This document shows positions 1 to 9,869 of a stretch of 64,000 nucleotides of DNA, in pieces. A program made the translations under genes and the position numbers. The stretch is from NCBI GenBank assembly GCA_958510875.1, contig OY294067.1, forward strand, positions 136,183,726 to 136,247,725, given 5' to 3'. This DNA comes from Endomychus coccineus. Taxonomy: Eukaryota > Arthropoda > Insecta > Coleoptera > Endomychidae. The number at the start of each line of letters is the position of its first letter. The first letter of the stretch is position 1. Below the pieces are notes generated by a model, which worked only from the letters and a program-made list of their open reading frames with translations, did not search any database and was not told the DNA's origin.

Positions 1-355
1 ACCAACGCAGAAACATTCACGATGGGTCGAGTCATCACATGGAATTGTCCACACCGATCATATCGTTCGCACGAATTCGTTCGATAACAATAATTGCCAT
101 CGCCACATCCACCACATGGGAACATAACGACGGATAAGTTGTCAATGAGATTGTGACGCGCGCGCGTATCCTATGTGTACTCACACTCTCCACGCGTATG
201 GCGCCGTTTTGTAGACGCGGTCGAAAGCGATCGGTAAATACCATTTATCGTAGATATGTACATAACAACGCGCACGTAATAGCTCCCACATCCGATCGTC
301 GCAAATGGTGATCGAACTTGACTTCATCTCTTAGTAAGGAATCACTATTAGTATT
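1..355. other. Left-edge non-coding stretch
   Basis: I see no convincing complete gene here. A short minus-strand frame could begin with ATG at 35 and run leftwards out of the window (about 11 codons visible), so this may be the head of a leftward gene divergent from the one at 356. The stretch includes a (GC)-rich gcgcgcgc run near 151-160. Only the position and the open frame support this reading. Confidence 0.2.
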
Positions 356-1159
356 ATGCCATTCTTTTCCAACGATCGCTTACCGATCGGATACGAGTTT
401 TCCACGTTTCAAGAATTATTTTTATTATTACATCGATACACACTCACACCGATATATAGTTACGAACGACACTTGAAATGGCACGCGATCGGTCTCACCC
501 TGGAATTATTCAGGCGTCACAACGAAGATTCGTCACGACAATTGAGCGGCCAACACGGATCGCGCGTCGATAAGCACTTCAGACAGTCGCGTAACGTACT
601 GCTGTCGTGGTTAGTTTATATTTTAGGAAAGCTAGACCGTGTCGATTTGGATTTTGAAATAGGATTGTGCGATATTGTTTGTTACGAAATTAGTAACATA
701 ACGGTGGACAGAACGTTAATCGACGCAACGTCGTTGGGACCGCAAACGCTTCCAATCAGTCGCTTGCGTATAATAACACCGTCGTCGATGGGGATGTCTG
801 AGATGAAGGAAGATCTGTTAAAGCCCGTACCACTTAACCAATCTTTCCGTAAAATTGAAAGAAAACCACCGAAAGCCGGTAAATTATCGACGACGGAAAA
901 TATAGGACTGGAAGAACGTCGGAAAGGTTTCGATACACAAAAAGAAATGAAATACGTCAGACTTTTTCTGGCATACTTATCGAAGGACGAACAGTTAACA
1001 CAATTCAAAGAGGCAATTCAAGATTGTCACAAAATATTGAGCTATCGAAATATGTTTAATATTTCGTTTCCGCTATCGGACAAACACATCGATCAACTTT
1101 TATTGCAGGCATCTAAATCAGTATCAAATCTTACGAACCACTACATCGAACAAAGCTGA
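356..1159 (+). CDS. Unknown protein, 267 aa
   Basis: I do not recognise this protein. It is an intact ORF from an ATG preceded by an AT-rich stretch, followed after the stop by AATAAAA signals near 1230-1250. The first 120 residues are hydrophobic/aromatic with Leu-rich helices (for example around residues 20-60 and 80-100). The middle, about residues 150-200, is basic and Lys/Pro-rich, and the C-terminal third is again predicted helical. There is no signal peptide and no long homopolymer run, unlike many neighbours. It stands alone upstream of the first hr block. It is probably a real viral gene, because the minus-strand ORF inside it (682-1008) looks like a shadow and codon use resembles the recognised genes. 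Confidence 0.7.
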   Translation: MPFFSNDRLPIGYEFSTFQELFLLLHRYTLTPIYSYERHLKWHAIGLTLELFRRHNEDSSRQLSGQHGSRVDKHFRQSRNVLLSWLVYILGKLDRVDLDFEIGLCDIVCYEISNITVDRTLIDATSLGPQTLPISRLRIITPSSMGMSEMKEDLLKPVPLNQSFRKIERKPPKAGKLSTTENIGLEERRKGFDTQKEMKYVRLFLAYLSKDEQLTQFKEAIQDCHKILSYRNMFNISFPLSDKHIDQLLLQASKSVSNLTNHYIEQS

Positions 1160-1389
1160 CACAAACAAGATTCAAGAGAAAATCGGAACGAAACAAGTTT
1201 TTTCATTCAGGCTGTAATTTTTGTTTGCCAAATAAAACTTTTTCTAAAATAAAACTGTGGAATAATTCGCGGCGAAGAGAAGAACTTGATCGTCCAACTT
1301 TTGACGATCTGTAATTTTGCTGCCAAACGAATCGTAGTCAACGTATCGGTTATTTCTCGTTTTGATGAGCAGAATTTGTCGATCAAACT

Positions 1390-2730
1390 TTCTCGGCCTG
1401 GGATCTCTCTCGTCGAACGAACCTTCAAACTTATAAGTTCCTCGCCATGCGCACTAGCTCTATCGAGAAACAGTTTTGTCTCGAATGAAATTTGTTGAAA
1501 CGAAATCTCACCGGTGAATTTCTTCGAACTGCAAAATCTTTGAACGTGAATCTCGTTCGAGAAATGAAATCGTAAAATATTTTCTGATGAATAAACTTTG
1601 TCCGTCTAAAATCTCTCGTCGAATGAATAATTGTTGAAACGAAATTCCACCGGTGGATTTTTTCCAGCTACAAATACTTTGAACGAAACTCTCGTTTATC
1701 GAGAAATAGTTTTGTCTCAGATGAAATTTGTCGAAACGAAATGCCACCGGTGGATTTATTCGAGCAGTAAAAACTTTGTGAACGTAACTCTCGTTCTAGG
1801 AATGAAACAGTTTTGTCTCGAGTGAAATTTGTTGGAACGAAATTCCACCGGTGGATTTATTCGAGCTGCAAAATCTTTGAACGTGAATCTCGTTCGAGAA
1901 ATGAAATGGTAAAATATTTTCTGATGAATAAACTTTGTCCGTCTAAAATTTCTTGTCGAACGAATAATTGTTGAAACGAAATTCCACCGGTGGATTTTTT
2001 CGAACTACAAATACTTTGAGCGAAACTCTCGTTCATCGAGAAATAGTTTTGTCTTGGATGAAATTTGTTTAAACAAAATCTCACCGGTGGATTTCTTCGA
2101 GCTAGAAAAACTTTGAACGAAACTCTCGTTCGCGAAATGAAATCGTAAAATATTTTCTGATGAACAAACTTTGTCCGCTAGAATCTCTCGTCGAACAAAT
2201 TTTCAAACTTACATGTTCCTCGTCATGCGTACTAGCATCATCGAGAAACAGTTTTGTCTCGAATGAAATTTATGAAACGAAATCTCACCGGTGGATTTAT
2301 TCGAGCTGTAAAATCTTCGAACGTGAATCTCGTTCGAGAAATGAAATCGTAAAATATTTTCTGATGAACCAACGTTGTCCGCCTAGAATTTCTCGTCGAA
2401 TGAATCTCCAAACTTAAAAGTTCCTCGTCATGCGTACTAGCATCATCGAGGAACAGTTTTGTCTCGAATGAAATTTGTTGAAACGAAATTTCACCGGTTG
2501 GATTTCTTCGAGCTGTAAAAACGTGGAACGTGAATCTCGTTCGAGAAATGGAATCGTAAAATATTTTTTGATGAACAAACTTTGTCCACCTAGAATCTCT
2601 CGTCGAACGAATCTCCAAACTTACACTTTCCTCGTCATGCGCACTACCTCTGTCGAGAAACAGTTTCGTTGCGAGTAAAATTTGTTGGAACGAAATCCAT
2701 CGGCGGATTTCTTCGAGCTGTAAAAACATT
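1390..2730. repeat. hr1: palindromic repeat array
   Basis: This array has about eight units, each holding a 28-30 bp imperfect palindrome centred on CACCGGTG (core GAAATC-t-CACCGGTG-g-ATTTC). Examples lie near 1508, 1650, 1748, 1848, 1988, 2084, 2288 and 2494. Between them are conserved spacers with a second inverted motif (GAACGTGAATCTCGTTCGAG), the AT-rich block AAAATATTTTCTGATGAA and TTTGTCCGCCTAGAATCTC. Palindromes in tandem resemble baculovirus hrs, which serve as enhancers and putative replication origins; the core differs from the EcoRI-centred baculovirus palindrome. The short ORFs on both strands are translations of repeat units and not genes. Confidence 0.85.
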
Positions 2731-2734
2731 TGCA

Positions 2735-3290
2735 GCTATGACTCGTTATCACGTGACGTAGACGTGACGTATCACGGGGGCAACGAAAATTATGGAACGC
2801 AACTTTCAGCTCTCGCAAGGAGCTAGCGTCAAATCTAAACAGTCAACGGGGCTCTACGTACCCCCATAGCACCCCTCACCCCTGTATATATATATTATAT
2901 ATATATTATATATATAACCTCCGCGACGGCCTGCTCCTTCTTACTACTACGTTGTTCTTACTCTGGTCAAGGAGGTTTAGGATCGCGGGCGAGAAGCTTG
3001 CTGATTATATAGTTAATTTGGGGTCAGCTGAGTGAATACTCGATTCTCATTGGAGTAGAGCCGTTTGACGTCACGAAAATCCTAAAATCTACTGATTTCT
3101 GACGAAAATCACGGTAGAAGGGGTAAAATTTTGATCAGATTCAATTCAGAGTTCTGAAAGCGAAGTCGATTGAGGTTAGATTGTACAAAATTAAACCCAC
3201 CCCATCTATAGATTTAGTAATTTCATGACATGCATAAAACATCTATGGTAGATTTGATACTGTACACGTTGATTGGAAGTTCAAGAGAAT
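2735..3290 (+). promoter_or_regulatory. Conserved TATA/CRE block, copy 1
   Basis: This non-coding block is found four times in the window, always directly after an hr array. In order it has two CRE-like GTGACGTA motifs (about 2753-2772), a G4/C5 hairpin-forming stretch (about 2848-2866), a (TA)n palindromic tract (2886-2917), the segment CTCCGCGACGGCCTGCTCC, then ATTGG, a degraded CCAAT position and TGACGTCA (3067-3074), and a conserved A/T-rich tail to about 3225. High conservation without an ORF suggests a regulatory region, an unwinding origin or a non-coding RNA gene. The function is inference. Confidence 0.65.
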
Positions 3291-3600
3291 TCTACCAGAT
3301 GGCGTTCATCTGCTTATTGTAACAAATGGATATAACGTTTCGATAGGTGGCGCTCGTCAAATTGTCACATCGGAATTGCATTATATTTCGAAAGATAGCA
3401 CTTTTTACGTTACTCTGACGAAATTGCATTACATTTCGATAGATGTCTCTGAATTTTATTATCGAGTCATCGAAAATTACTGTGAGGCTTATATGCGCGT
3501 TTTCTTGTATCGTTGGATCTATTTTTACAGTCACACGAAAGGTGTATTGAAAAATTTACAGATAGAGTGGGGTAACAACGCGTATATAAGAAAACTTTGA
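3290..3600 (+). repeat. hr1 tail: AGATGGCG-type repeats and promoter
   Basis: Degenerate units built on agatggcgctc and on 'gcattacatttcgatagatg' follow the TATA block. After them comes a segment shared with the other hr tails (CTTGTATCG-TGGATCTATTT near 3505-3525). It ends with GGGTAACAACGCGTATATAAG (3571-3591), a TATA-type promoter motif that recurs almost unchanged at 8215-8235 before the next gene. Confidence 0.6.
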
Positions 3601-3681
3601 ACGTAGCTCTCGTTCGAGGAATGAAACAATATTTAGTTGTAATATTATTCATAGATGTCATTTGGGTGAAATTCGAATTGG

Positions 3682-3717
3682 TATATAATGCGAGCGTGCT
3701 GACCAAGAATGTCAGTT
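3682..3717 (+). promoter_or_regulatory. TATA + TCAGT promoter
   Basis: TATATAAT at 3682-3689 is followed about 30 bases later by TCAGTT at 3713. That is the usual spacing of an arthropod RNA polymerase II TATA box and initiator, and it resembles baculovirus early promoters. The ATG at 3743 lies about 30 bases further on. Confidence 0.65.
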
Positions 3718-3742
3718 ACTTTTCAATCGTTCAATCGAAATA

Positions 3743-4096
3743 ATGTCACAACCGGCAAGTGTTAGCGAAACCTATCGAAAGCGAGTGGTGAAAAAAAGAC
3801 CAAAAGAACACGTTCCTCCTGTATACGAAAAGCCAGGCTGGGAGGATCTCTGGGCAATGATACGTCGCGACGACGAGCAAATCCTCAATTGGACCGACGA
3901 CGAGGCAGAAGACGACGAGTTCGACCAATTATATGAAGATTGGTGCTTAAGGGACACGGACTATTCTACCAATCTGTCCAACAATAACGACAATCGACAA
4001 ATTCACCGTATAGTGACGAATAATTCCGAAACTCTATCACACAACAGCAACAACAATAACACTGCTTCGATGAATAAAGAACCGGGTTACTCGTAA
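3743..4096 (+). CDS. Unknown small acidic protein, 117 aa
   Basis: Function is not recognised. The N-terminal 30 residues are basic (RKRVVKKRPK near residue 12), the middle is Trp-containing and acidic (residues 32-72, with a WTDDEAEDDE stretch), and the C-terminus is Asn/Ser-rich and likely disordered. There is no signal peptide or membrane segment. A TATA+TCAGT promoter sits just upstream, and AATAAA signals follow near 4123. The gene is isolated between hr1 and hr2, and the hr1 block points at it, so it may be hr-enhanced and early. Short length and low complexity limit certainty, but the promoter and polyadenylation signals support a real gene. Confidence 0.65.
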   Translation: MSQPASVSETYRKRVVKKRPKEHVPPVYEKPGWEDLWAMIRRDDEQILNWTDDEAEDDEFDQLYEDWCLRDTDYSTNLSNNNDNRQIHRIVTNNSETLSHNSNNNNTASMNKEPGYS

Positions 4097-4224
4097 AGAA
4101 TTCCATAAATGTATAACATTACGAATAAAATTTAAGCTAGATAAAATGTTTTCTTCCATTTCTTCCATCCCGCAAGCACTGATCTCAGTGATCTCGTGTA
4201 TAAAATAAAATTGAATATATTATC

Positions 4225-6730
4225 TGGCAACGATTGATTGTTGAAATGAAATTCCACCGGTGGCTTTCTTCGAGCTACAAAACTTTGAACGTAATTCTCG
4301 TTCAAGGAATGAAACAGTTTTGTCTCGAGTGAAATCTGTTGAAACGAAATCTCACCGGTGGATTTCTTCGAGCTACAAAAACTTTGAACGAAACTCTCGT
4401 TCTCGAAATGAAATCGTTAAATATTTTCTGATGAACAAACTTTGTCCGCCTAGAATCTCTCGTCGAACGATTGATTGTTGAAATGAAATTCCACCGGTGG
4501 ATTTCTTCGAGCTACAATACTTTGAACGTAATTCTCGTTCAAGGAATTAAACAGTTTTGTCTCGAGTGAAATCTGTTGAAACGAAATCTCACCGGTGGAT
4601 TTCTTCGAGCTACAAAACTTTGAACGTAATTCTCGTTCAAGGAATGAAACAGTTTTGTCTCGAATAAAATTTGTTGAAACGAAATCTCACCGGTGGATTT
4701 CTCCGAGCTGTAAAATCTTCGAACGCGAATCTCGTTCGAGAAATGAAATCGTAAATTATTTTCTGATGAACCAACATTGTCCGCGTAGAATCTCTCGTCG
4801 AACGATTGATTGTTGAAATGAAATTCCACCGGTGGATTTCTTCGAGCTACAAAACTTTGAACGTAATTCTCGTTCAAGGAATGAAACAGTTTTGTCTCGA
4901 ATGAAATTTGTTGAAACGAAATCTCACCGGTGGATTTCTCCGAGCTGTAAAATCTTCGAACGCGAATCTCGTTCGAGAAATGAAATCGTAAATTATTTTC
5001 TGATGAACCAACATTGTCCGTGTAGAATCTCTCGTCGAGCGAATCTTCAAACTTATAAGTTCCTCGTCATGCGTACTAGCATCATCGAGAAACAGTTTTG
5101 TCTCGAATGAAATTTGTTGAAACGAAATCTCACCGGTGGATTTCTTCGAGCTACAAAAACTTTGAACGAAACTCTCGTTCTCGAAATGAAATCGTTAAAT
5201 ATTTTCTGATGAACAAACTTTGTCCGCCTAGAATCTCTCGTCGAACGATTGATTGTTGAAATGAAATTCCACCGGTGGATTTCTTCGAGCTACAATACTT
5301 TGAACGTAATTCTCGTTCAAGGAATGAAACAGTTTTGTCTCGAATGAAATTTGTTGAAACGAAATCTCACCGGTGGATTTCTCCGAGCTGTAAAATCTTC
5401 GAACGCGAATCTCGTTCGAGAAATGAAATCGTAAATTATTTTCTGATGAACCAACATTGTCCGCGTAGAATCTCTCGTCGAACGATTGATTGTTGAAATG
5501 AAATTCCACCGGTGGATTTCTTCGAGCTACAGAACTTTGAACGTAATTCTCGTTCAAGGAATGAAACAGTTTTGTCTCGAATGAAATTTGTTGAAACGAA
5601 ATCTCACCGGTAGATTTCTCCGAGCTGTAAAATCTTCGAACGCGAATCTCGTTCGAGAAATGAAATCGTAAATTATTTTCTGATGAACCAACATTGTCCG
5701 TGTAGAATCTCTCGTCGAGCGAATCTTCAAACTTATAAGTTCCTCGTCATGCGTACTAGCATCATCGAGAAACAGTTTTGTCTCGAATGAAATTTGTTGA
5801 AACGAAATCTCACCGGTGGATTTCTTCGAGCTACAAAAACTTTGAACGAAACTCTCGTTCTCGAAATGAAATCGTTAAATATTTTCTGATGAACAAACTT
5901 TGTCCGCCTAGAATCTCTCGTCGAACGATTGATTGTTGAAATGAAATTCCACCGGTGGATTTCTTCGAGCTACAATACTTTGAACGTAATTCTCGTTCAA
6001 GGAATGAAACAGTTTTGTCTCGAATGAAATTTGTTGAAACGAAATCTCACCGGTGGATTTCTCCGAGCTGTAAAATCTTCGAACGCGAATCTCGTTCGAG
6101 AAATGAAATCGTAAATTATTTTCTGATGAACCAACATTGTCCGCGTAGAATCTCTCGTCGAACGATTGATTGTTGAAATGAAATTCCACCGGTGGATTTC
6201 TTCGAGCTACAAAACTTTGAACGTAATTCTCGTTCAAGGAATGAAACAGTTTTGTCTCGAATGAAATTTGTTGAAACGAAATCTCACCGGTAGATTTCTC
6301 CGAGCTGTAAAATCTTCGAACGCGAATCTCGTTCGAGAAATGAAATCGTAAATTATTTTCTGATGAACCAACATTGTCCGTGTAGAATCTCTCGTCGAGC
6401 GAATCTTCAAACTTATAAGTTCCTCGTCATGCGTACTAGCATCATCGAGAAACAGTTTTGTCTCGAATGAAATTTGTTGAAACGAAATCTCACCGGTGGA
6501 TTTCTCCGAGCTGTAGAATCTTCGAACGCGAATCTCGTTCGAGAAATGAAATCGTAAATTATTTTCTGATGAACCAACGTTGTCCGCGTGGAATCTCTCG
6601 TCGAACGAATCTTCAAACTTATAAGTTCCTCGTCATGCGTACTAGCATCATCGAGAAACAGTTTTGTCTCGAATGAAATCTCTTGAAACGAAATCTCACC
6701 GGTTGGATTTCTTCGAGCTGCGAAAACTTT
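4225..6730. repeat. hr2: large palindromic array with 680-bp tandem units
   Basis: This is the largest array, with more than a dozen CACCGGTG-centred palindromes and the same spacers as hr1. Its middle is a higher-order tandem repeat of 680 bp: identical landmarks occur at 5041, 5721 and 6401, and the units are nearly identical over their length. Two variant palindromes read CACCGGTAG (near 5608 and 6288). The homogeneity points to recent amplification by unequal recombination. The 60-110 aa ORFs on both strands here are repeat translations. Confidence 0.85.
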
Positions 6731-6734
6731 CACA

Positions 6735-7260
6735 GCAGTGATGACTCACAGTTACGTGACGTATACGTGACGTAGCACGGGGGCAACGAAAATCGTGGAA
6801 CGCAACTTTCAGCTATCGCGAGAAGCTAGCGCTAAGTCTAGACAATCAACGGGGCTCCACGTACCCCATAGCACCCCCTGCACCCCTATATATATATAAT
6901 ATATATATATTATATATATAACCTCCGCGACGGCCTGCTCCTTCTTACTACTACGTTGTTCTTACTCTGGTCAAGGAGGTTTAGGATCGCGGGCGAGAAG
7001 CTTGCTGATTATATAGTTAATTTGGGGTCAGCTGAGTGAATACTCGATTCTCATTGGACTAGAGCCAATTGACGTCACAAAAATCCTAAAATCTACTGAT
7101 TTCTGACGAAAATCATGGTAGAAGGGGTAAAATTTTGATCAGATTCAATTCAGAGTTCCGATAGTCAAGTCGATTGAGGTTAGATTGTACGATATTAAAC
7201 CCACCCCATCCACAGATTTAGTAATTTCTTGAGAATACACAGTATATCTATGGTACGTTT
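6735..7260 (+). promoter_or_regulatory. Conserved TATA/CRE block, copy 2
   Basis: This is the second copy of the block at 2735, in the same orientation after hr2. It has CRE-like ACGTGACGTA motifs near 6753-6772, a GGGGCTCCACGTACCCC hairpin near 6850, the (TA)n palindrome at about 6890-6920, then GACGGCCTGCTCC, ATTGG/CCAAT and TGACGTCA near 7070, and the conserved tail to about 7220. No ORF is conserved across copies. Confidence 0.65.
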
Positions 7261-7870
7261 CACACTGTACGTGTTGGATGAAAGTTTGAGAAAACTCCAC
7301 CAGATGGCGTTCATCTGCTTATTGTAACAATTCGATATAATGTTTCGATAGGTGGTGCTCACCAAGTTATCACATCGGAATTGTATTATATTTCGAAAGA
7401 TGGCGCTTTTACGTTACTCTGTCGAAATTGCATTACATTTCGATAGATGTCTCTGAATTTTTTTGTTGAATCATCGAAAAATACTGTGAGGCTACTGATT
7501 TCTGACGAAAATCACGGTAGAAGGGGTAAAATTTTGATCAGATTCAATTCAGAGTTCTGAGAGCGAAGTCGATTGAGGTTAGATTGTACAAAATTAAACC
7601 CACCCCATCCACAGATTTAGTAATTTCATGATATTCATCAGACATCTATGGTAGGTTCTACACTATATACGTGGCAGTTCAAAGGAACTCCAATAGATGG
7701 CGCTCGTACACTCACTGCTACAAATTGATACAACATACCAATAGATAGCGCTCACCAAATTACCATAGTCAGCCCGTATAAAATGTTCGATATATGGCGG
7801 CACTTGGATGGTTATTGGAACGAATTTGTATGGTAACAGATTCGAAATTGTCAGTGAAAAATAAGAAAAA
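7260..7870 (+). repeat. hr2 tail with partial block duplication
   Basis: The tail holds AGATGGCG/GATGGCGCTC units near 7301, 7399 and 7695. It also holds a second partial copy of the conserved block's downstream half (about 7494-7660, matching 7098-7250). The duplication looks like a local rearrangement inside the hr composite. No gene is supported here. Confidence 0.6.
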
Positions 7871-7893
7871 TATTAACAAATCAATTTATTAAT

Positions 7894-7995
7894 TCAAATG
7901 CGTTGAGTCAAATATCTTTTCTTGATGTTGTCGTTTCGCCGCAGGAACTGTTCAACCTTGTCCATGAGCCGTATGTATACCAGACGAATATGCGT
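7894..7995 (-). pseudogene. Possible short gene remnant (C-terminal end)
   Basis: A minus-strand frame of about 33 codons runs from just after a stop at 7996 to a TGA at 7894, with an AATAAATTG signal close downstream. Its predicted sequence is charged and helix-like (VEQFLRRNDNIKKRYL) and it lies outside the repeat units. It could be the last codons of a lost gene. The evidence is weak: length and appearance only. Confidence 0.15.
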
Positions 7996-8019
7996 TCACA
8001 TACAGGTTTCTGGGCCAGA

Positions 8020-8290
8020 CTTAGACGATCAACCGCATTACATTTCGGTAGATGTTTCTGAATTTCATGGTCCAACCGAAATCATCTCACTAAGTCGCGA
8101 GTCACCAAAAATAGTTTGAGGTTCACATGTGCATTTCCTTCTATCGTTGAATCTATTTTTAGATGTATCGGAACTTGTCCTCGCAATATGTACGCGGTCA
8201 GTCCGAGATAGAGAGGGTAACAACGCATATATAAGCGGAACAGTTGCCAATTAAATTCATTCGACAAGTTCTAATACAGCGATTCTTTCC
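8020..8290 (+). promoter_or_regulatory. hr2-distal promoter region
   Basis: This segment repeats the hr-tail landmarks (a catttcggtagatgtttctg unit, CTATCGTTGAATCTATTTTT near 8144). It ends with GGGTAACAACGCATATATAAG (8215-8235), nearly the motif at 3571-3591. A TATA box is clear. The initiator is less certain, since CAGT at 8241 is too close; transcription more likely starts near 8255-8265. Confidence 0.5.
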
Positions 8291-8295
8291 AAAAT

Positions 8296-9393
8296 ATGGA
8301 ACGTGCCGGTGTAATTCAATTGTTAGAAACGTTGGTGTGTTTGATTAACGTGGGATGGCATTTGTCGGTGACGAATCGTGAGGCGGTATGGGACCTGCTG
8401 AAATCCATACGAAAAATGGTGATATACCCCGTATTCAGTTTCGCAGAAATGGCAGAAATGGAACAGATGTTTGAAGAATTGGAAAGGTTAATATCGTCGT
8501 CTCCATCGTCGTCATCGTCGTCTTCGTCGCCAGTTCTATCAAGTCTCGATTCGAAACCCGGCCCTGATAATTCGTTGAAGTTGAACGTTTTCATCAATTT
8601 AAAATTTTTACATGTTTCGGGGGGAGCGAAGCATATTTTATCGTCCGGGATGTGTACGACGGACAAGGATTTCGAATCGAGCGGAAATCCGTACGACGTG
8701 AAGAACAAAAGATCGCTCAGCGATACGTCGCACTTGACGGACCTGATCGTTAAATTACCAGACGCCGTTAGAGCCGTGGCGAGATTAGCGTTGGAAAAAT
8801 CGATACGGGCGAGTGCCGTTCAATCGAATTCGCCGCAGGATATGTTGCAGACGCTATACCGTTGGCATGCTAGACCGAGGAAAATCGAATTTATATCCTA
8901 CAACGACGATACGCACATGTGTTATCTGCATCTCGTGTCTACGTCGGACGAGCCGACTACTTGTTGCGAATCGTGTAATAGACCGTTCGATTTGAACGTC
9001 GAGGATGCCTTTCGTACCGAGAACTATCGGTGGGTGTGTGGCGACACAGATAAACATTCATCGAATACAGATCGCGTCGTACAAATGTATCGTCCCACGT
9101 GGTCCATATTGAAAGTTTTCAAAATGGGAAGTAAAATACGGGCTACTCTTGTGCGTTCCAATACGGAGATAATACGGAATGTCGATCTGGATGCGAAGGG
9201 AGCCTTTGCCGAAATGGTGGACAACGAAATGATCTCGTTGACACGAATTCACGATTTCTTTGGGTGTTCGTTCGCGGGATGTGAATCGCGATGGACGACG
9301 GCAACGGCTCTGAGTAGTGCACACAACACGATGTGCGTGTTCCGTTCTATCGCGAAAATCGTCAACGCGCGTTCTACAATTTCCACATGTTAG
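8296..9393 (+). CDS. Unknown protein, 365 aa, possible C-terminal frameshift
   Basis: I do not recognise this protein. It starts with an ATG about 60 bases after a TATATAAG box. It has a Leu-rich N-terminal helical region (residues 1-60), a Ser run (about 67-84), and a Cys cluster near residues 222-242 (CC-x2-C plus a later C) that might bind zinc. The frame ends at a TAG at 9391. From about 9302 another + frame is open to a TAA at 9571 and encodes a plausible folded-looking segment (WIQVRDQWIRIPKL) followed by AATAAA. This suggests the ancestral protein continued through a frameshift between about 9300 and 9390, from a sequencing error, a mutation or programmed shifting. Length and isolated position behind hr2 fit an early gene. 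Confidence 0.65.
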   Translation: MERAGVIQLLETLVCLINVGWHLSVTNREAVWDLLKSIRKMVIYPVFSFAEMAEMEQMFEELERLISSSPSSSSSSSSPVLSSLDSKPGPDNSLKLNVFINLKFLHVSGGAKHILSSGMCTTDKDFESSGNPYDVKNKRSLSDTSHLTDLIVKLPDAVRAVARLALEKSIRASAVQSNSPQDMLQTLYRWHARPRKIEFISYNDDTHMCYLHLVSTSDEPTTCCESCNRPFDLNVEDAFRTENYRWVCGDTDKHSSNTDRVVQMYRPTWSILKVFKMGSKIRATLVRSNTEIIRNVDLDAKGAFAEMVDNEMISLTRIHDFFGCSFAGCESRWTTATALSSAHNTMCVFRSIAKIVNARSTISTC

Positions 9394-9571
9394 TGATCGA
9401 TTCGACAGTCTGTGTGCACCAGCGATGGTAGAAGGACCTAATGAACACGAAGTGAAGCTTCCGTCTGACACAATGGACTGGATTCAGGTGCGAGACCAGT
9501 GGATTCGCATACCGAAGTTGGCGACGTTCTATAATAGGATCATCTACCATTTTGTTTTTCGAGAAAAATAA
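9394..9571 (+). pseudogene. Out-of-frame C-terminal extension of the preceding gene
   Basis: An open frame different from that of the 365-aa gene runs from about 9302 to the TAA at 9569-9571 and overlaps an AATAAA signal. It has no ATG promoter context of its own; its first ATG lies inside the previous gene. It reads like ordinary coding sequence, with Trp, Arg and Tyr at normal frequency. Most likely it is the displaced end of the previous gene; a separate small gene is less likely. Confidence 0.35.
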
Positions 9572-9714
9572 ATATTTGAATCTATTTCTTATGATTTACT
9601 GTACACTGCTCCCCTTCCTGTTATGCTTTGTTGGAACTAGTGTCCAAAATTAATTGTGGTCGGAACCATAGTTGAAGTATACAGGTCTGCCGGAGCCTCC
9701 ATTCTATCACTTCT

Positions 9715-9753
9715 CGCACTCCAGAGTCACCTGGTACCGGTGAACGGAGTGCG
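9715..9753. other. Strong stem-loop between convergent genes
   Basis: CGCACTCC (9715-9722) pairs perfectly with GGAGTGCG (9746-9753). Inside this outer stem, TCACC (9727-9731) pairs with GGTGA (9739-9743) around a GGTACC-containing loop. The hairpin lies in the roughly 300-base gap between genes converging from both sides, in a locally GC-rich segment. It may be a 3'-end processing signal, a boundary element or a small structured RNA. Only the base pairing is observed. Confidence 0.5.
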
Positions 9754-9869
9754 GCCCGGACTAGCTATTGAAGGGAAGCGGCATTGAGGTTAATGAGACG
9801 ACACAATTATTACTACTTTCTTTTTTTTATTCAATAAATTGATCCTGCAACATTCGTATCTCACGATAT

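Noticed and set aside
1390..2730. Many ORFs of 60-163 aa on both strands in the hr arrays (also in 4225-6730, 20915-22085, 52090-53110)
   Set aside because: They are translations of the repeat units, appear in several frames and both strands, and end wherever units diverge. They have no consistent promoter or polyadenylation signal.
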